Assembly (NCBI GenBank): GCA_003165595.1
Contig: PLWQ01000033.1
Coordinates: forward strand, 27,499 to 91,498
Direction of reading: 5' to 3'
DNA: 64,000 nt
Origin: Fibrobacterota bacterium
GTDB taxonomy: Bacteria > Fibrobacterota > Chitinivibrionia > Chitinivibrionales > FEN-1185
Of this stretch, positions 54,664 to 62,666 are shown in pieces. Position 1 is the stretch's first letter; each line of letters begins with the position of its first letter. The position numbers and the translations under genes were made by a program. Below the pieces are notes generated by a model. The model did not search any database and was not told where the DNA came from. It was given only the letters and a program-made list of their open reading frames with translations.

Positions 54664-55494
54664 GTGAACAACAGCGGATATTTGCGATTTATTCCGGCGG
54701 TAAAATCGCCGGAAGAATCGTCGGGTGACCTCTGGTTCGTCTTTCGCGGCGGATCGTTGCTGACTATCGGCGGCGATTCCGACCGGCGGATCCCGCGGCG
54801 GTCGGAGATGCAATCTCTTCTTGAATTGTTGACAGATAAGATTTACCTCGGAACGCTTGACGGCAAAGGCTGCCTGGCTGCGGAACTCAACGGGTCTGCC
54901 GGCCTCACGCCGGGGTTCGAAGCAATTGACCTGCGGAAGCTGCTCGACAGCCTGGACGAAACAACCTTTCTGGCGGCCGGCAGGGCTGCACAACTCCTGG
55001 CATGGCGCAGAAACACCCGGTACTGCGGACGGTGCGGAAAATTGACGGAAGAAAAGCAAGACGAGCGTGCGCGCATTTGCACTGCGTGCGGCCTGTCGTT
55101 TTTCCCGCGCCTGTCGCCCGCGGTGATCGTGGCCGTGGTGCGGGACCGGTCGATTCTGCTCGCCCGGGGGAAAAACTCAACGCTGCCGTTCTGGAGCGTT
55201 CTTGCCGGGTTCGTTGAACCGGGAGAATCGCTGGAACAATGCGTGCGCCGCGAGGTGTTCGAGGAAGTGCGGCTCGCGGTGAAAAACATCCGCTATTTTG
55301 CCAGTCAGCCCTGGCCTTTTCCGGATTCGTTTATGATAGCTTTCACGGCCGAGTACGAGAGCGGCGACATTCATATTGACAACATGGAATTGGAAGCCGC
55401 TGCGTGGTATACGGTGCAGTCGCTGCCGCAGGTTCCGCGGAAGGGATCCGTGTCCAGGCGGCTTATAGATTGGTTTGCAAATACGTACGGATAG
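54664..55494 (+). CDS. nudC: NADH pyrophosphatase / deNADding hydrolase NudC
   Basis: A 276-residue NudC. The zinc ribbon is CGRCGKLTEE...CTACGL, with FFPRLSPAVIV after it. The Nudix box GFVEPGESLEQCVRREVFEEV fits G-x5-E-x7-REUxEE, though the box's last Gly is replaced by Arg (EEVRLAV). The family's array motif SQPWPFPDS is intact. It hydrolyses NAD(H) to NMN and AMP and, in E. coli, removes NAD caps from RNA. GTG 54664 is the start, with a distant AAAGGA. It stands alone between two divergent or unrelated units. Confidence 0.9.
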   Translation: MNNSGYLRFIPAVKSPEESSGDLWFVFRGGSLLTIGGDSDRRIPRRSEMQSLLELLTDKIYLGTLDGKGCLAAELNGSAGLTPGFEAIDLRKLLDSLDETTFLAAGRAAQLLAWRRNTRYCGRCGKLTEEKQDERARICTACGLSFFPRLSPAVIVAVVRDRSILLARGKNSTLPFWSVLAGFVEPGESLEQCVRREVFEEVRLAVKNIRYFASQPWPFPDSFMIAFTAEYESGDIHIDNMELEAAAWYTVQSLPQVPRKGSVSRRLIDWFANTYG

Positions 55495-55790
55495 CATCAG
55501 GGGCTTTCCCGCAGCAGCAGGTGGAAATCGCTGTTGTCAACGCGCCTTTTGAAAAGATCGGCAAATTCCCCTCTGCCCGTGCGCCAGGTTGGACTGCAAG
55601 GCGTGCCAGAGCACGGGGCCGGCCGACCCGGCCGTAGGCATAGGGCGGACCGGCACCGAGGCCGATTGGCCGAGCCTGAAAGGAGAACCGCCACCGTCTT
55701 CGGCGGGGCGCCCATATTCTTTTTCCTGCTTTAAGATCAGCCTGACATCCGGGAATCTCCCGCGGAAATTCTGAATGCAAAAAATTCTTC
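55495..55790. repeat. Intergenic region with family-A GC-rich repeat
   Basis: Between nudC and the ilv promoter. The family-A copy at 55581-55713 is almost identical in plan to the one at 43244-43377: it starts GCGCCAGGTTGGA, contains GGCCGGCCGACCCGGCCG, GGCACCGAGGCCG and GGCCGAGCC, a hairpin CCACCG/CGGCGG, and ends GGGGCGCCC followed by T-rich sequence. No gene is seen. Confidence 0.75.
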
Positions 55791-55819
55791 TTGACCAAAC
55801 AAACATTTCAAGGTATATT
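55791..55819 (+). promoter_or_regulatory. ilv operon promoter
   Basis: TTGACC (55791-55796) and TATATT (55814-55819) are separated by 17 nt, a sound sigma70-type promoter. Transcription would start near 55826, about 15 nt before the leader-peptide ATG. Confidence 0.75.
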
Positions 55820-55840
55820 CTAATCACACAAAGGATCATC

Positions 55841-55939
55841 ATGTTCGCATCATCCAAGAAGAATTCCCTTATTAGCCTCGCTCTCATTTTGAACGTGGTA
55901 GTAGCTATTCTATTGCCGCACAGGGAGACGGGCTTGTAA
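55841..55939 (+). CDS. ilv operon leader peptide
   Basis: A 32-residue open frame (ATG 55841 to TAA 55937) preceded by AAAGGATC. After a short N-terminal part, residues 10-25 read LISLALILNVVVAILL: twelve of sixteen are Leu, Ile or Val, the products of the operon. The stop codon lies 5 nt after the left half of the antiterminator. This is the classic arrangement of a ribosome-mediated attenuator, in which stalling at scarce Leu/Ile/Val codons decides the RNA fold. It is too short to be called by ordinary gene finders. Confidence 0.88.
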   Translation: MFASSKKNSLISLALILNVVVAILLPHRETGL

Positions 55940-55999
55940 GAAAGACAAGCAGAAAATCACAAAGACCCGTCTCCCGAAAAGAGGCGGGTCTTTTTTTTT
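55923..55999 (+). promoter_or_regulatory. Antiterminator/terminator switch of the ilv operon
   Basis: GGGAGACGGG (55923-55932) and CCCGTCTCCC (55966-55975) are perfectly complementary over 10 bp and form the antiterminator. The second arm also begins the terminator: AGACCCGTCTC (55963-55973) pairs with GAGGCGGGTCT (55981-55991) over 11 bp with one G-T pair, followed by nine Ts (55991-55999). The two folds exclude each other. A small hairpin CTTGT/ACAAG lies between them (about 55933-55948). A ribosome at the leader stop would mask 55923-55932 and favour termination. Confidence 0.88.
55963..55999 (+). terminator. ilv leader intrinsic terminator
   Basis: An 11-bp GC-rich stem (extendable by A-T pairs) with loop CCGAAAA, ending in nine consecutive Ts. 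It is placed 143 nt upstream of ilvB and acts inside the leader, not at a gene end. Confidence 0.88.
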
Positions 56000-56141
56000 G
56001 TCATCGGCGCTGCCGCAGCGTCTCTGGAGGCCGGAACCTCATTCCTTGATTACGTACAAGGGAAGAGGTATTTTTGGAGACTCTCTCAAACGGCACTGTG
56101 AAAGCGCTTGACGAGTGCACAATCAACGGCGTGGAGGAAAG

Positions 56142-57872
56142 GTGAAGAAGAAAGGTGCCGAGATTCTGGTTGATGCCCTGATCAAGGAGGGCGTCGATGT
56201 CCTGTTCGGCTATCCGGGCGGACAGGCGATTCCGATTTTTGACGCGTTGTACGATGCGAAGGAACTGTCGGTGGTGCTCGTGCGCCACGAACAGGCGGCG
56301 GCGCACGCGGCCGACGGGTACGCACGCGCAACGGGCAAGGTGGGCGTGTGCATCGCAACGTCGGGTCCGGGCGCAACAAACCTCATTACCGGCATCGCCA
56401 ACGCGTATCTCGATTCCATACCCATGGTTGCGATAACCGGCCAGGTTTCAACGCCCTATCTCGGGACGGACGCATTCCAGGAAGCCGACATGGTGGGCAT
56501 CAGCCGGCCGGTCACCAAGCACAATTTTCTGGTGAAGGATATCCGGGAGCTGCCCGCGATCCTGAAGCAGGCGTTTTACATAGCGCGAACCGGCAGGCCG
56601 GGCCCGGTTCTGGTCGACCTTCCGCAGGACGTTTCCCGCGCGGTTCTTGACGATTACGAGTACCCGCAGGAAATCTCCATGCGCAGCTACAAGCCGACCA
56701 TCGTGGGCCATCCGCGCCAGATCCAGAAGGCCGCCGAGCTTATCAAGACGGCCGAGAGGCCGATGATCTATGCGGGTGGCGGGGTCATTACGTCGGGCGC
56801 GCACGAGGAGCTGTTCGAACTGGCAACCAAGCTCAATGCGCCGGTGACGCTTACCCTCATGGGGCTGGGCGCATTTCCGGGCGAGCATGAACTGTTTATG
56901 GGCATGCCGGGCATGCACGGATCAAAGACCGCGAACCTTGCTTTTCAGGAAGCCGATTTGATTATTTCTGTGGGCGCGCGGTTCGACGACCGGGTTACCG
57001 GTCATGTGGGATCGTTTGCGCCGAAGGCGAAAATCATCCATCTCGACATCGATCCGGCCGCCATATCGAAGATCGTGCGGGTGGACATTCCGGTGGTGGG
57101 CGACGCGAAGAACGTCCTTGCCGCGCTCAACAAGCTTGTGGCGCCGCGCGAGCCCTCCGAATGGAACGAGACCATTAGGAAATGGAAAGACGGGAAGCTG
57201 TTTTCGTACAAGCAGTCCGACAAGGTAATCAAGCCGCAGTACGTGATAGAACAGCTGTACAATTTGACAAAGGACAGTGATGCGCTCATTGCCACGGAGG
57301 TGGGCCAGCATCAGATGTGGACGGCGCAGTACTACCGGTTTGCGCGTCCGCGTACCTTTCTCTCCTCGGGCGGATTGGGAACCATGGGATTCGGCCTGCC
57401 CGCGGCAATGGGGGCGAGCCTCGGCCTCGGAAGGAGAACCGTGGTGGATGTCGCGGGAGACGGCTCTATACAAATGAACATACAGGAGCTTGCGACCATA
57501 GCAATCAACCGCATCCCCGTAAAGGTCGTGATTCTCAACAACGAGTATCTGGGCATGGTGCGGCAGTGGCAGGAAATGTTCTGGAACAAGCGTTACAGTT
57601 CGACATGTCTGCGCGGCGGCACGCTGTGCGACGAGTGCAAAGGCCCCGGCCATTGCAAGATCGCCTATGTCCCGGATTTTGTCAAGCTGGCCGAAAGCTA
57701 CAGCATACCCGGCTTCCGCGCGACCAAGCCGTCCGACGTGGCCGATACGCTCCGGCAGGGGTTGGAGATAGAAGGCCCGGCGCTCATGGAATTCGCGGTT
57801 GCCAACGAAGAGAATGTGTTTCCCATGGTCCCCGCGGGCAAACCGCTCGACCAGGTGATGGAGGAATTATGA
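56142..57872 (+). CDS. ilvB: Acetolactate synthase large subunit IlvB
   Basis: A 576-residue ThDP/FAD enzyme that condenses two pyruvates (or pyruvate and 2-oxobutyrate) in the first committed step of Val/Leu/Ile synthesis. The ThDP glutamate is in VRHEQAAAHAADGYAR, the N-terminal domain begins GYPGGQAIPIFD, the FAD-region has GARFDDRVTG, and the ThDP motif is GDGSIQMNIQEL...NNEYLGMVRQW. GTG 56142 is chosen since GGAGGA stands directly before it. An unusual insertion of four cysteines (C489, C496, C499, C505) follows NKRYSST, before VPDFVKLAE. ilvN overlaps its stop. Confidence 0.96.
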   Translation: MKKKGAEILVDALIKEGVDVLFGYPGGQAIPIFDALYDAKELSVVLVRHEQAAAHAADGYARATGKVGVCIATSGPGATNLITGIANAYLDSIPMVAITGQVSTPYLGTDAFQEADMVGISRPVTKHNFLVKDIRELPAILKQAFYIARTGRPGPVLVDLPQDVSRAVLDDYEYPQEISMRSYKPTIVGHPRQIQKAAELIKTAERPMIYAGGGVITSGAHEELFELATKLNAPVTLTLMGLGAFPGEHELFMGMPGMHGSKTANLAFQEADLIISVGARFDDRVTGHVGSFAPKAKIIHLDIDPAAISKIVRVDIPVVGDAKNVLAALNKLVAPREPSEWNETIRKWKDGKLFSYKQSDKVIKPQYVIEQLYNLTKDSDALIATEVGQHQMWTAQYYRFARPRTFLSSGGLGTMGFGLPAAMGASLGLGRRTVVDVAGDGSIQMNIQELATIAINRIPVKVVILNNEYLGMVRQWQEMFWNKRYSSTCLRGGTLCDECKGPGHCKIAYVPDFVKLAESYSIPGFRATKPSDVADTLRQGLEIEGPALMEFAVANEENVFPMVPAGKPLDQVMEEL

Positions 57873-58351
57873 ACACGCGCACCATTTCGGTCCTTGTCGA
57901 GAATCACAGCGGAACCCTGTCGCGGATATCCGGCCTTTTCGCAAGCCGCGGCTACAACATTTCGAGCTTGACGGTTGGGGAAACAGAAGACCAGTCGATT
58001 TCGCGCATGACCATAGTCGTGGAAGGGGACGACGCGATTATAGAGCAGGTTGTAAAGCAGCTCAACAAGCTCATCGATGTGATCAAGGTGATCGATTTCG
58101 AAGGCAGCCCGGTGATCGAGCGGGAATTTATCCTCGTCCGGGTCGACTCGACGAAGTCGAGCCGGCACGAGATCGTGGAGCTTGCCGACTTGTTCGGCGC
58201 AAAAGTGGCGTACGTGGGTGCCTCGTCCATCACGTTCGAGTTGTGTGCGCCGTGCGACATTATCAACGATTTCATCGTGCTCATCAAACCCTACGGTGTC
58301 AAGGAGCTCATTCGCACGGGCAAGGTTGCAATGGCTCAGGCGAGGAAATAG
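57869..58351 (+). CDS. ilvN: Acetolactate synthase regulatory subunit IlvN
   Basis: A 160-residue small subunit. The N-terminal ACT domain reads ISVLVENHSGTLSRISGLFASRGYNISSLTVG, which binds valine for feedback control, and the C-terminal ALS_ss_C domain includes EREFILVRV and GVKELIRTGKVAMAQ. The start (ATG 57869) overlaps the ilvB stop by 4 nt and follows GGAGGA, so the two subunits are made together. An extension of the frame upstream inside ilvB is a shadow. Confidence 0.96.
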   Translation: MNTRTISVLVENHSGTLSRISGLFASRGYNISSLTVGETEDQSISRMTIVVEGDDAIIEQVVKQLNKLIDVIKVIDFEGSPVIEREFILVRVDSTKSSRHEIVELADLFGAKVAYVGASSITFELCAPCDIINDFIVLIKPYGVKELIRTGKVAMAQARK

Positions 58352-58362
58352 ACAGAGGAAGA

Positions 58363-58444
58363 CCTCACCCCATCGCCCCGGCCTTCGGCCAACCCTCTTC
58401 CCCTCTCCTTGACAAGGAGAGGGGAAGAGGGTAAAGGGGTGAGG
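58363..58444 (+). repeat. Long nested hairpin between ilvN and ilvC
   Basis: CCTCACCCC (58363-58371) pairs with GGGGTGAGG (58436-58444). Inside, CCCTCTTCCCCTCTCCTT (58393-58410) pairs with an 18-nt perfect complement (58414-58431), and a small GGCC/GGCC hairpin is at 58380-58389. There is no T-run, so the structure is likely an mRNA-stabilising or repeat-type element. It separates ilvBN from ilvC in the transcript. Confidence 0.75.
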
Positions 58445-58497
58445 TGGAAATGGAAAACTCACAGTCTTCACCATCATATACAAAGGAGAACGCTCTT

Positions 58498-59598
58498 ATG
58501 GCAGTCATCGATTTCGGCGGAGTCAAGGAAACGGTCGTCACACGCAAAGAATTCCCCCTTGCCAAGGCACGCGCAATGCTCAAGAAGGAAGTTGTTGCCG
58601 TTATCGGGTACGGCGTTCAGGGTCCGGCCCAGTCGCTTAACATGAAGGACAACGGCATCAACGTTATTATCGGCCAGGCAAAGGAATACAAGAAGGACTG
58701 GGACCGGGCGGTACGGGACGGCTGGGTTCCCGGCAAGACGCTGTTCCCGATTGAGGAAGCGGTCCAGCGCGGTACCATTATCCAGATGCTGGTCTCCGAT
58801 GCGGCGCAGCGCAAGATATGGCCAACGGTCAAGAAGTTTCTCAAACCGGGCGATGCGCTGTACTTTTCGCACGGATTCTCTATTGTTTATAAGGAACAGA
58901 CCGGCGTGATCCCGCCCAAGAATGTTGACGTCATCATGGTTGCGCCCAAAGGCAGCGGCACCTCTGTGCGACGCAATTTCCTGAGCGGCGCGGGCATCAA
59001 TTCGAGCTTCGCCGTGTTCCAGGACGCAACCGGCTGCGCCGCAGATCGCTGCATGGCGGTCGGCATCGCAATCGGATCGGGATATCTCTTCCCGACCACG
59101 TTCAAGAATGAAGTGTACAGCGACCTCACTGGAGAACGCGGCGTGCTCATGGGCGCGCTGGCCGGCATCATGCAGGCCCAATACGACGTGCTCCGCAGGA
59201 ACGGTCATTCACCGTCCGAGGCCTTCAACGAGACGTCGGAAGAGCTCACGCAGAGCCTCATCCGTCTTGTTGACGAAAACGGAATGGACTGGATGTACTC
59301 GAACTGTTCGGTAACCGCGCAGCACGGTGCACTCAAATGGAGGCCCATTTTCCGCAGCGCGAACCTGCCGGTATTCGAAAAACTTTACAAATCGGTAAAG
59401 ACGGGTCAGGAGACGCGTGAAGTGCTCCGGGATTGCAGCGGCAAGGACTACCAGAAGTTCCTGAGCAAGAAACTTGGCGAGATTCACGACTCGGAGATGT
59501 GGCGGACCGGTGCAGCCGTGAGGGCCCTGCGGCCACGTGAAAAAGCGAAGGCCATTTCCGCGGGGACCAAAGGAATAGGTGGACGGGGACAGAATTAA
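58498..59598 (+). CDS. ilvC: Ketol-acid reductoisomerase IlvC
   Basis: A 366-residue enzyme that isomerises and reduces acetohydroxy acids with NADPH and Mg2+. The nucleotide-binding motif is GYGVQGPAQSLN, followed by KTLFPIEEAVQRGTIIQMLVSDAAQ, LYFSHGFS and VAPKGSGTSVRR. The Mg2+-site region is EVYSDLTGERGVLMGALAG...SEAFNETSEELTQSL. The whole reads closer to the yeast Ilv5/Bacteroidetes type (MDWMYSNCSVTAQHGALKW, then PVFEKLY) than to the short E. coli or Bacillus types. ATG 58498 follows AAAGGAG. Confidence 0.95.
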   Translation: MAVIDFGGVKETVVTRKEFPLAKARAMLKKEVVAVIGYGVQGPAQSLNMKDNGINVIIGQAKEYKKDWDRAVRDGWVPGKTLFPIEEAVQRGTIIQMLVSDAAQRKIWPTVKKFLKPGDALYFSHGFSIVYKEQTGVIPPKNVDVIMVAPKGSGTSVRRNFLSGAGINSSFAVFQDATGCAADRCMAVGIAIGSGYLFPTTFKNEVYSDLTGERGVLMGALAGIMQAQYDVLRRNGHSPSEAFNETSEELTQSLIRLVDENGMDWMYSNCSVTAQHGALKWRPIFRSANLPVFEKLYKSVKTGQETREVLRDCSGKDYQKFLSKKLGEIHDSEMWRTGAAVRALRPREKAKAISAGTKGIGGRGQN

Positions 59599-59606
59599 TA
59601 ACAATG

Positions 59607-59634
59607 GTAGGGGTTGAAAATTTTCAACCCCTAC
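59607..59634. repeat. Perfect 28-nt palindrome between ilvC and leuA
   Basis: GTAGGGGTTGAAAA is followed at once by its exact complement TTTTCAACCCCTAC. The centre AAAATTTT and the GTAGGGG/CCCCTAC ends match the core of the palindrome at 38546-38591. It lies 8 nt after the ilvC stop. Confidence 0.85.
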
Positions 59635-59654
59635 AACAAGAACCCAGGACAATC

Positions 59655-61196
59655 ATGAAAGACAAAGTATTGATATTCGACACCACGCTGCGGGACGGCG
59701 AGCAGGCGCTGGCATCAAGCCTGTCGGTGGACCAGAAACTGCGCATTGCGCGGCAGCTGGCGCGGCTCAGGGTCGACATCATCGAGGCCGGCTTTCCCAT
59801 CAGTTCGCCGGGCGATTTCGAGAGCGTGTCGACCATTGCGCACGAAATAGAAGGTCCCGTGATTTGCGGCCTGGCGCGGCTTATCGACAAAGACATTGTC
59901 GCATGCGGTAAGGCGCTGGCGGGCGCGGCGCGGCCCAGGATACACACGTTTGTGGGAACGTCGGCGATCCACATGGAAAAGAAACTGCGCAAAACCAACG
60001 ACGAAGTCGTTGCAATGGCGGTGCACGCCATCAAGCTGTGCCGCAAATTCTGCGACGACGTGGAATTTTCTCCCGAAGACGCGGGCCGCACCGAGATAGA
60101 TTTTCTGTGCCGCATCGTGGAGGCGGCGATCAAGTCCGGCGCTACCACCATCAATATTCCCGACACGGTGGGATACACCACGCCGGAAAAGTTCGCCTGG
60201 ATAATCGACTCGGTATTCAACCGCGTGCCCAACGTCGACAAGGCGGTAATTTCGGTGCATTGCCACAACGACCTGGGCATGGCGACCGCCAACTCGGTGA
60301 CCGCGGTTGCCCACGGCGCGCGCCAGGTGGAATGCGCCGTCAACGGGCTGGGCGAGCGCGCCGGCAACGCCGCGCTGGAAGAAGTGGTGATGACGCTTGA
60401 CGTTCGCAAAGACCTGTTCAACCTGTCGGTGGGCGTTGACACGCGTGAAATCATGCGCACGAGCAAACTCGTGCGAGACGTGTGCAACATGCCGGTGCAG
60501 CCCAACAAGGCCGTGGTGGGGAGCAACGCGTTCGCGCATTCGTCGGGCATTCACCAGGACGGGGTGCTCAAGTCGCGCAAGACCTACGAGATCATGACGC
60601 CGCAATCGATCGGCCTGTCCGACAACCGGATGAACCTCACGAGCCGGTCCGGCAGCCACATGGTGAAGTCGCGGCTGATGGCGCTGGGATACAACGAGAA
60701 GGAATTCGACATCGAGGCGTTTTACAAACGTTTTATCGAACTGGCCGACAAAAAAGGAACGGTCTACGACGACGACCTGGTGTCGCTTATGGAATCAAAG
60801 GGCGAATCCGACATGACCGACGCGTTTTCGCTCGACTATCTCAATGTGTCGAGCGGCAAAGGCACGGTGCCCACGGCAACGGTGCGAATTGTCGCGCGCG
60901 GGAAAGTGTCCATGGAAGCGGCTTGCGGCGACGGCGCGGTCGACGCGGCAACAAAAGCCATCGACCGGATCACGGGCTATTCGATAGCCATTGAGGATTT
61001 TTCCCTCACCTCGCTCACCGAAGGCAGGGAAGCGCTGGGCAAGGTGAAGATCGTGGCGCGCGCCAACGAAGGGGTTTTCACCGGCATCGGCACAAGCACC
61101 GACATCGTGGAGGCGTCGGCGCTGGCGTACATGGACGTTGTCAACAAGATCGCGCGGATGAAGAAGTTCAAGAAGAAATTGCCCAACGCTAAGTAG
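59655..61196 (+). CDS. leuA: 2-isopropylmalate synthase LeuA
   Basis: A 513-residue enzyme that condenses acetyl-CoA with 2-oxoisovalerate, the first step of leucine synthesis. The HMGL TIM barrel starts FDTTLRDGEQALASSLSV (about 8-25), has the metal-binding HCHNDLGMATAN (about 210) and NGLGERAGNAALEEV. A complete C-terminal regulatory domain (about 385-510), with ATVRIVARGKVSMEAACGDG, gives leucine feedback. This is the long form of LeuA. ATG 59655 follows AGGA. Confidence 0.96.
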   Translation: MKDKVLIFDTTLRDGEQALASSLSVDQKLRIARQLARLRVDIIEAGFPISSPGDFESVSTIAHEIEGPVICGLARLIDKDIVACGKALAGAARPRIHTFVGTSAIHMEKKLRKTNDEVVAMAVHAIKLCRKFCDDVEFSPEDAGRTEIDFLCRIVEAAIKSGATTINIPDTVGYTTPEKFAWIIDSVFNRVPNVDKAVISVHCHNDLGMATANSVTAVAHGARQVECAVNGLGERAGNAALEEVVMTLDVRKDLFNLSVGVDTREIMRTSKLVRDVCNMPVQPNKAVVGSNAFAHSSGIHQDGVLKSRKTYEIMTPQSIGLSDNRMNLTSRSGSHMVKSRLMALGYNEKEFDIEAFYKRFIELADKKGTVYDDDLVSLMESKGESDMTDAFSLDYLNVSSGKGTVPTATVRIVARGKVSMEAACGDGAVDAATKAIDRITGYSIAIEDFSLTSLTEGREALGKVKIVARANEGVFTGIGTSTDIVEASALAYMDVVNKIARMKKFKKKLPNAK

Positions 61197-61684
61197 AAAT
61201 GCTTTTAGGCGGGGGAAGTTTCCCCCTGGCCCCAAGCCTCCTCACCGCGCTTCGCGCGTCTGCGGGGTCTTGGGGCACACCGCCTCCGCAGGTGGCCCCC
61301 TTGAAGGTGAAGCGGCGAGACCGCAGCTCTGCTGCGGGGGCACCCAGAGACGGCAGTTGAAAGGGTTGACGAGTAGACGCGTAAACGGGTAAACAAAATA
61401 GTAAGAGGTTTCGGTTGATAGTTGATGCCATACCGCAGAGAAGGCGTTGCGGGAACGCGACGCGCGCGCGTCGTGAGCGGTGCGCATCGCGCGCGGTCCC
61501 GCTGGAAAGGGTGTGCCCCCGGATCGCCGGCGTGTAGCGCCGGAGCCGAAGGCCAGGACGGCCGAGAGGCGACCTGCAAAGCAGGGGCCGACAGGCCACC
61601 GAGCGGGATGCGAGGTGCAACCCGGGGGCCAGGGGAAACCGTGCGGCGGTGTCCCCACCAGACGAAATAGCTGGATTTACAAGT
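61197..61684. repeat. Repeat-filled intergenic region (families B and C)
   Basis: A 488-nt gap after leuA without a credible gene. A family-B repeat occupies about 61203-61355, in gene orientation and 7 nt after the stop: GCTTTTAGGCGGGGGAAG, TTTCCCCC, AGCC, CTGCGGGGTCT and GGTGGCCCCC. After an 80-nt AT-richer spacer, a family-C repeat (about 61437-61667) follows: AAGGCGTTGCGGGAACGCGACGCG, GCTGGAAAGGGTGTG, and a final AGGGGAAACCG...GTGTCCCCACCAG block. Confidence 0.7.
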
Positions 61685-62608
61685 ATGAACCATCCACTCG
61701 CATTATCAAGAATTAAAACCGGGCTGGTCCTCATCGACATTCAGGACAAGTTCGCTTCGGCCATTCCCGGGTTCGACGGGCTGGTCGCGAACGCGGCCAG
61801 GCTTGTGCTCACGTTTCAGATGTACAAACTTCCCGTTGTGGTAACCGAGCAGTATCCCAAAGGCCTGGGAACCACGGTGGAGAAATTGCGCGCGCTGTTT
61901 CCCATGTTCGAGGCGATCGAGAAAATGGAGCTGTCCGCGGCCGACAACCAGGCGTTTGCAAACCGCGTGCGCGAGCTCGGGATCGAAACCTTTGTCGTGT
62001 GCGGAATCGAGACGCACGTCTGTGTAAACCAGACCGTTCTTGGTCTGCTGGCGCAGGGCGCAACCGTGCACGTTCCTGCCGATGCAGTCGGGTCGCGGCA
62101 TCGTCTCGATCATGATATTACGCTCAGAAAAATGGAGCAGGCCGGGGCGATAATCTCCACGACGGAGACGTGCCTGTTTGAGCTTGTGGAGCGCGCGGGC
62201 GGCCAGGATTTCAAGAACATCCAGCGCATGGTCAAGGGTCGGCTTCGGGACACGGGGCATGCGGCAACCGCTCGGCCCGTTCCCGCGATGCCGGCCGCAG
62301 CAGCCGGGCCCGAGCCCTTGCCGGAACCGGTTCTCACCGAGTCGAATGGCGATGCGCCGGTTACTACCGAGGAACTTGGCAATTCTTTACCGGCGCCGAA
62401 ACCGCCTGAGGTCGCCCCGGAAAAGGATGACTCGGTTGTTGACGCCATGCTTGATTCGATCGACAAGAAAGTGGAAGCTCTCGATCCGATCGGTGGGGCG
62501 GACTTTGATCTGGACAAGGACATTGCCGATCTCGACAGTCTCCTCAAAGTCGACGGCATCGAGAGCGAGCCTTTGAAGCTAGACGATGACGAGAAACCCG
62601 GCGCATAG
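61685..62608 (+). CDS. Isochorismatase-family (YcaC-like) hydrolase with C-terminal extension
   Basis: A 307-residue protein. Residues 1-185 form an isochorismatase-like hydrolase: catalytic Asp in LVLIDIQDKF (D18), Lys in AIEKMELSA, and nucleophile C113 in CGIETHVCVNQT. Residues 186-307 are a separate Pro/Ala/Glu-rich segment, then an acidic region rich in Leu-Asp (SVVDAMLDSIDKKVEALD, DLDKDIADLDSLLKVD), not normally part of the family. ATG 61685 is used; its ribosome site is weak. It lies between leuA and leuB, but isochorismatase-type chemistry has no known step in leucine synthesis. Function unknown. Confidence 0.8.
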   Translation: MNHPLALSRIKTGLVLIDIQDKFASAIPGFDGLVANAARLVLTFQMYKLPVVVTEQYPKGLGTTVEKLRALFPMFEAIEKMELSAADNQAFANRVRELGIETFVVCGIETHVCVNQTVLGLLAQGATVHVPADAVGSRHRLDHDITLRKMEQAGAIISTTETCLFELVERAGGQDFKNIQRMVKGRLRDTGHAATARPVPAMPAAAAGPEPLPEPVLTESNGDAPVTTEELGNSLPAPKPPEVAPEKDDSVVDAMLDSIDKKVEALDPIGGADFDLDKDIADLDSLLKVDGIESEPLKLDDDEKPGA

Positions 62609-62666
62609 TGTGGGCGCGAAGGGTGGAGTTGCGGATATTCACAGTGTAACGAACGGAGAATCTTCA

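Noticed and set aside
54484-55059. A 191-codon minus-strand frame antisense to nudC
   Set aside because: The plus-strand NudC carries the zinc ribbon, Nudix box and SQPWPFP motif; the antisense frame has none.
57317-57868. Long upstream extension of ilvN inside ilvB
   Set aside because: It is the shifted frame of ilvB. The real start overlaps the ilvB stop with GGAGGA before it.
61205-61740. Overlapping open frames of 138-183 codons after leuA
   Set aside because: They arise from GC-rich repeats; the proteins are Arg/Pro/Ala-rich with no family likeness, and frames overlap on both strands.
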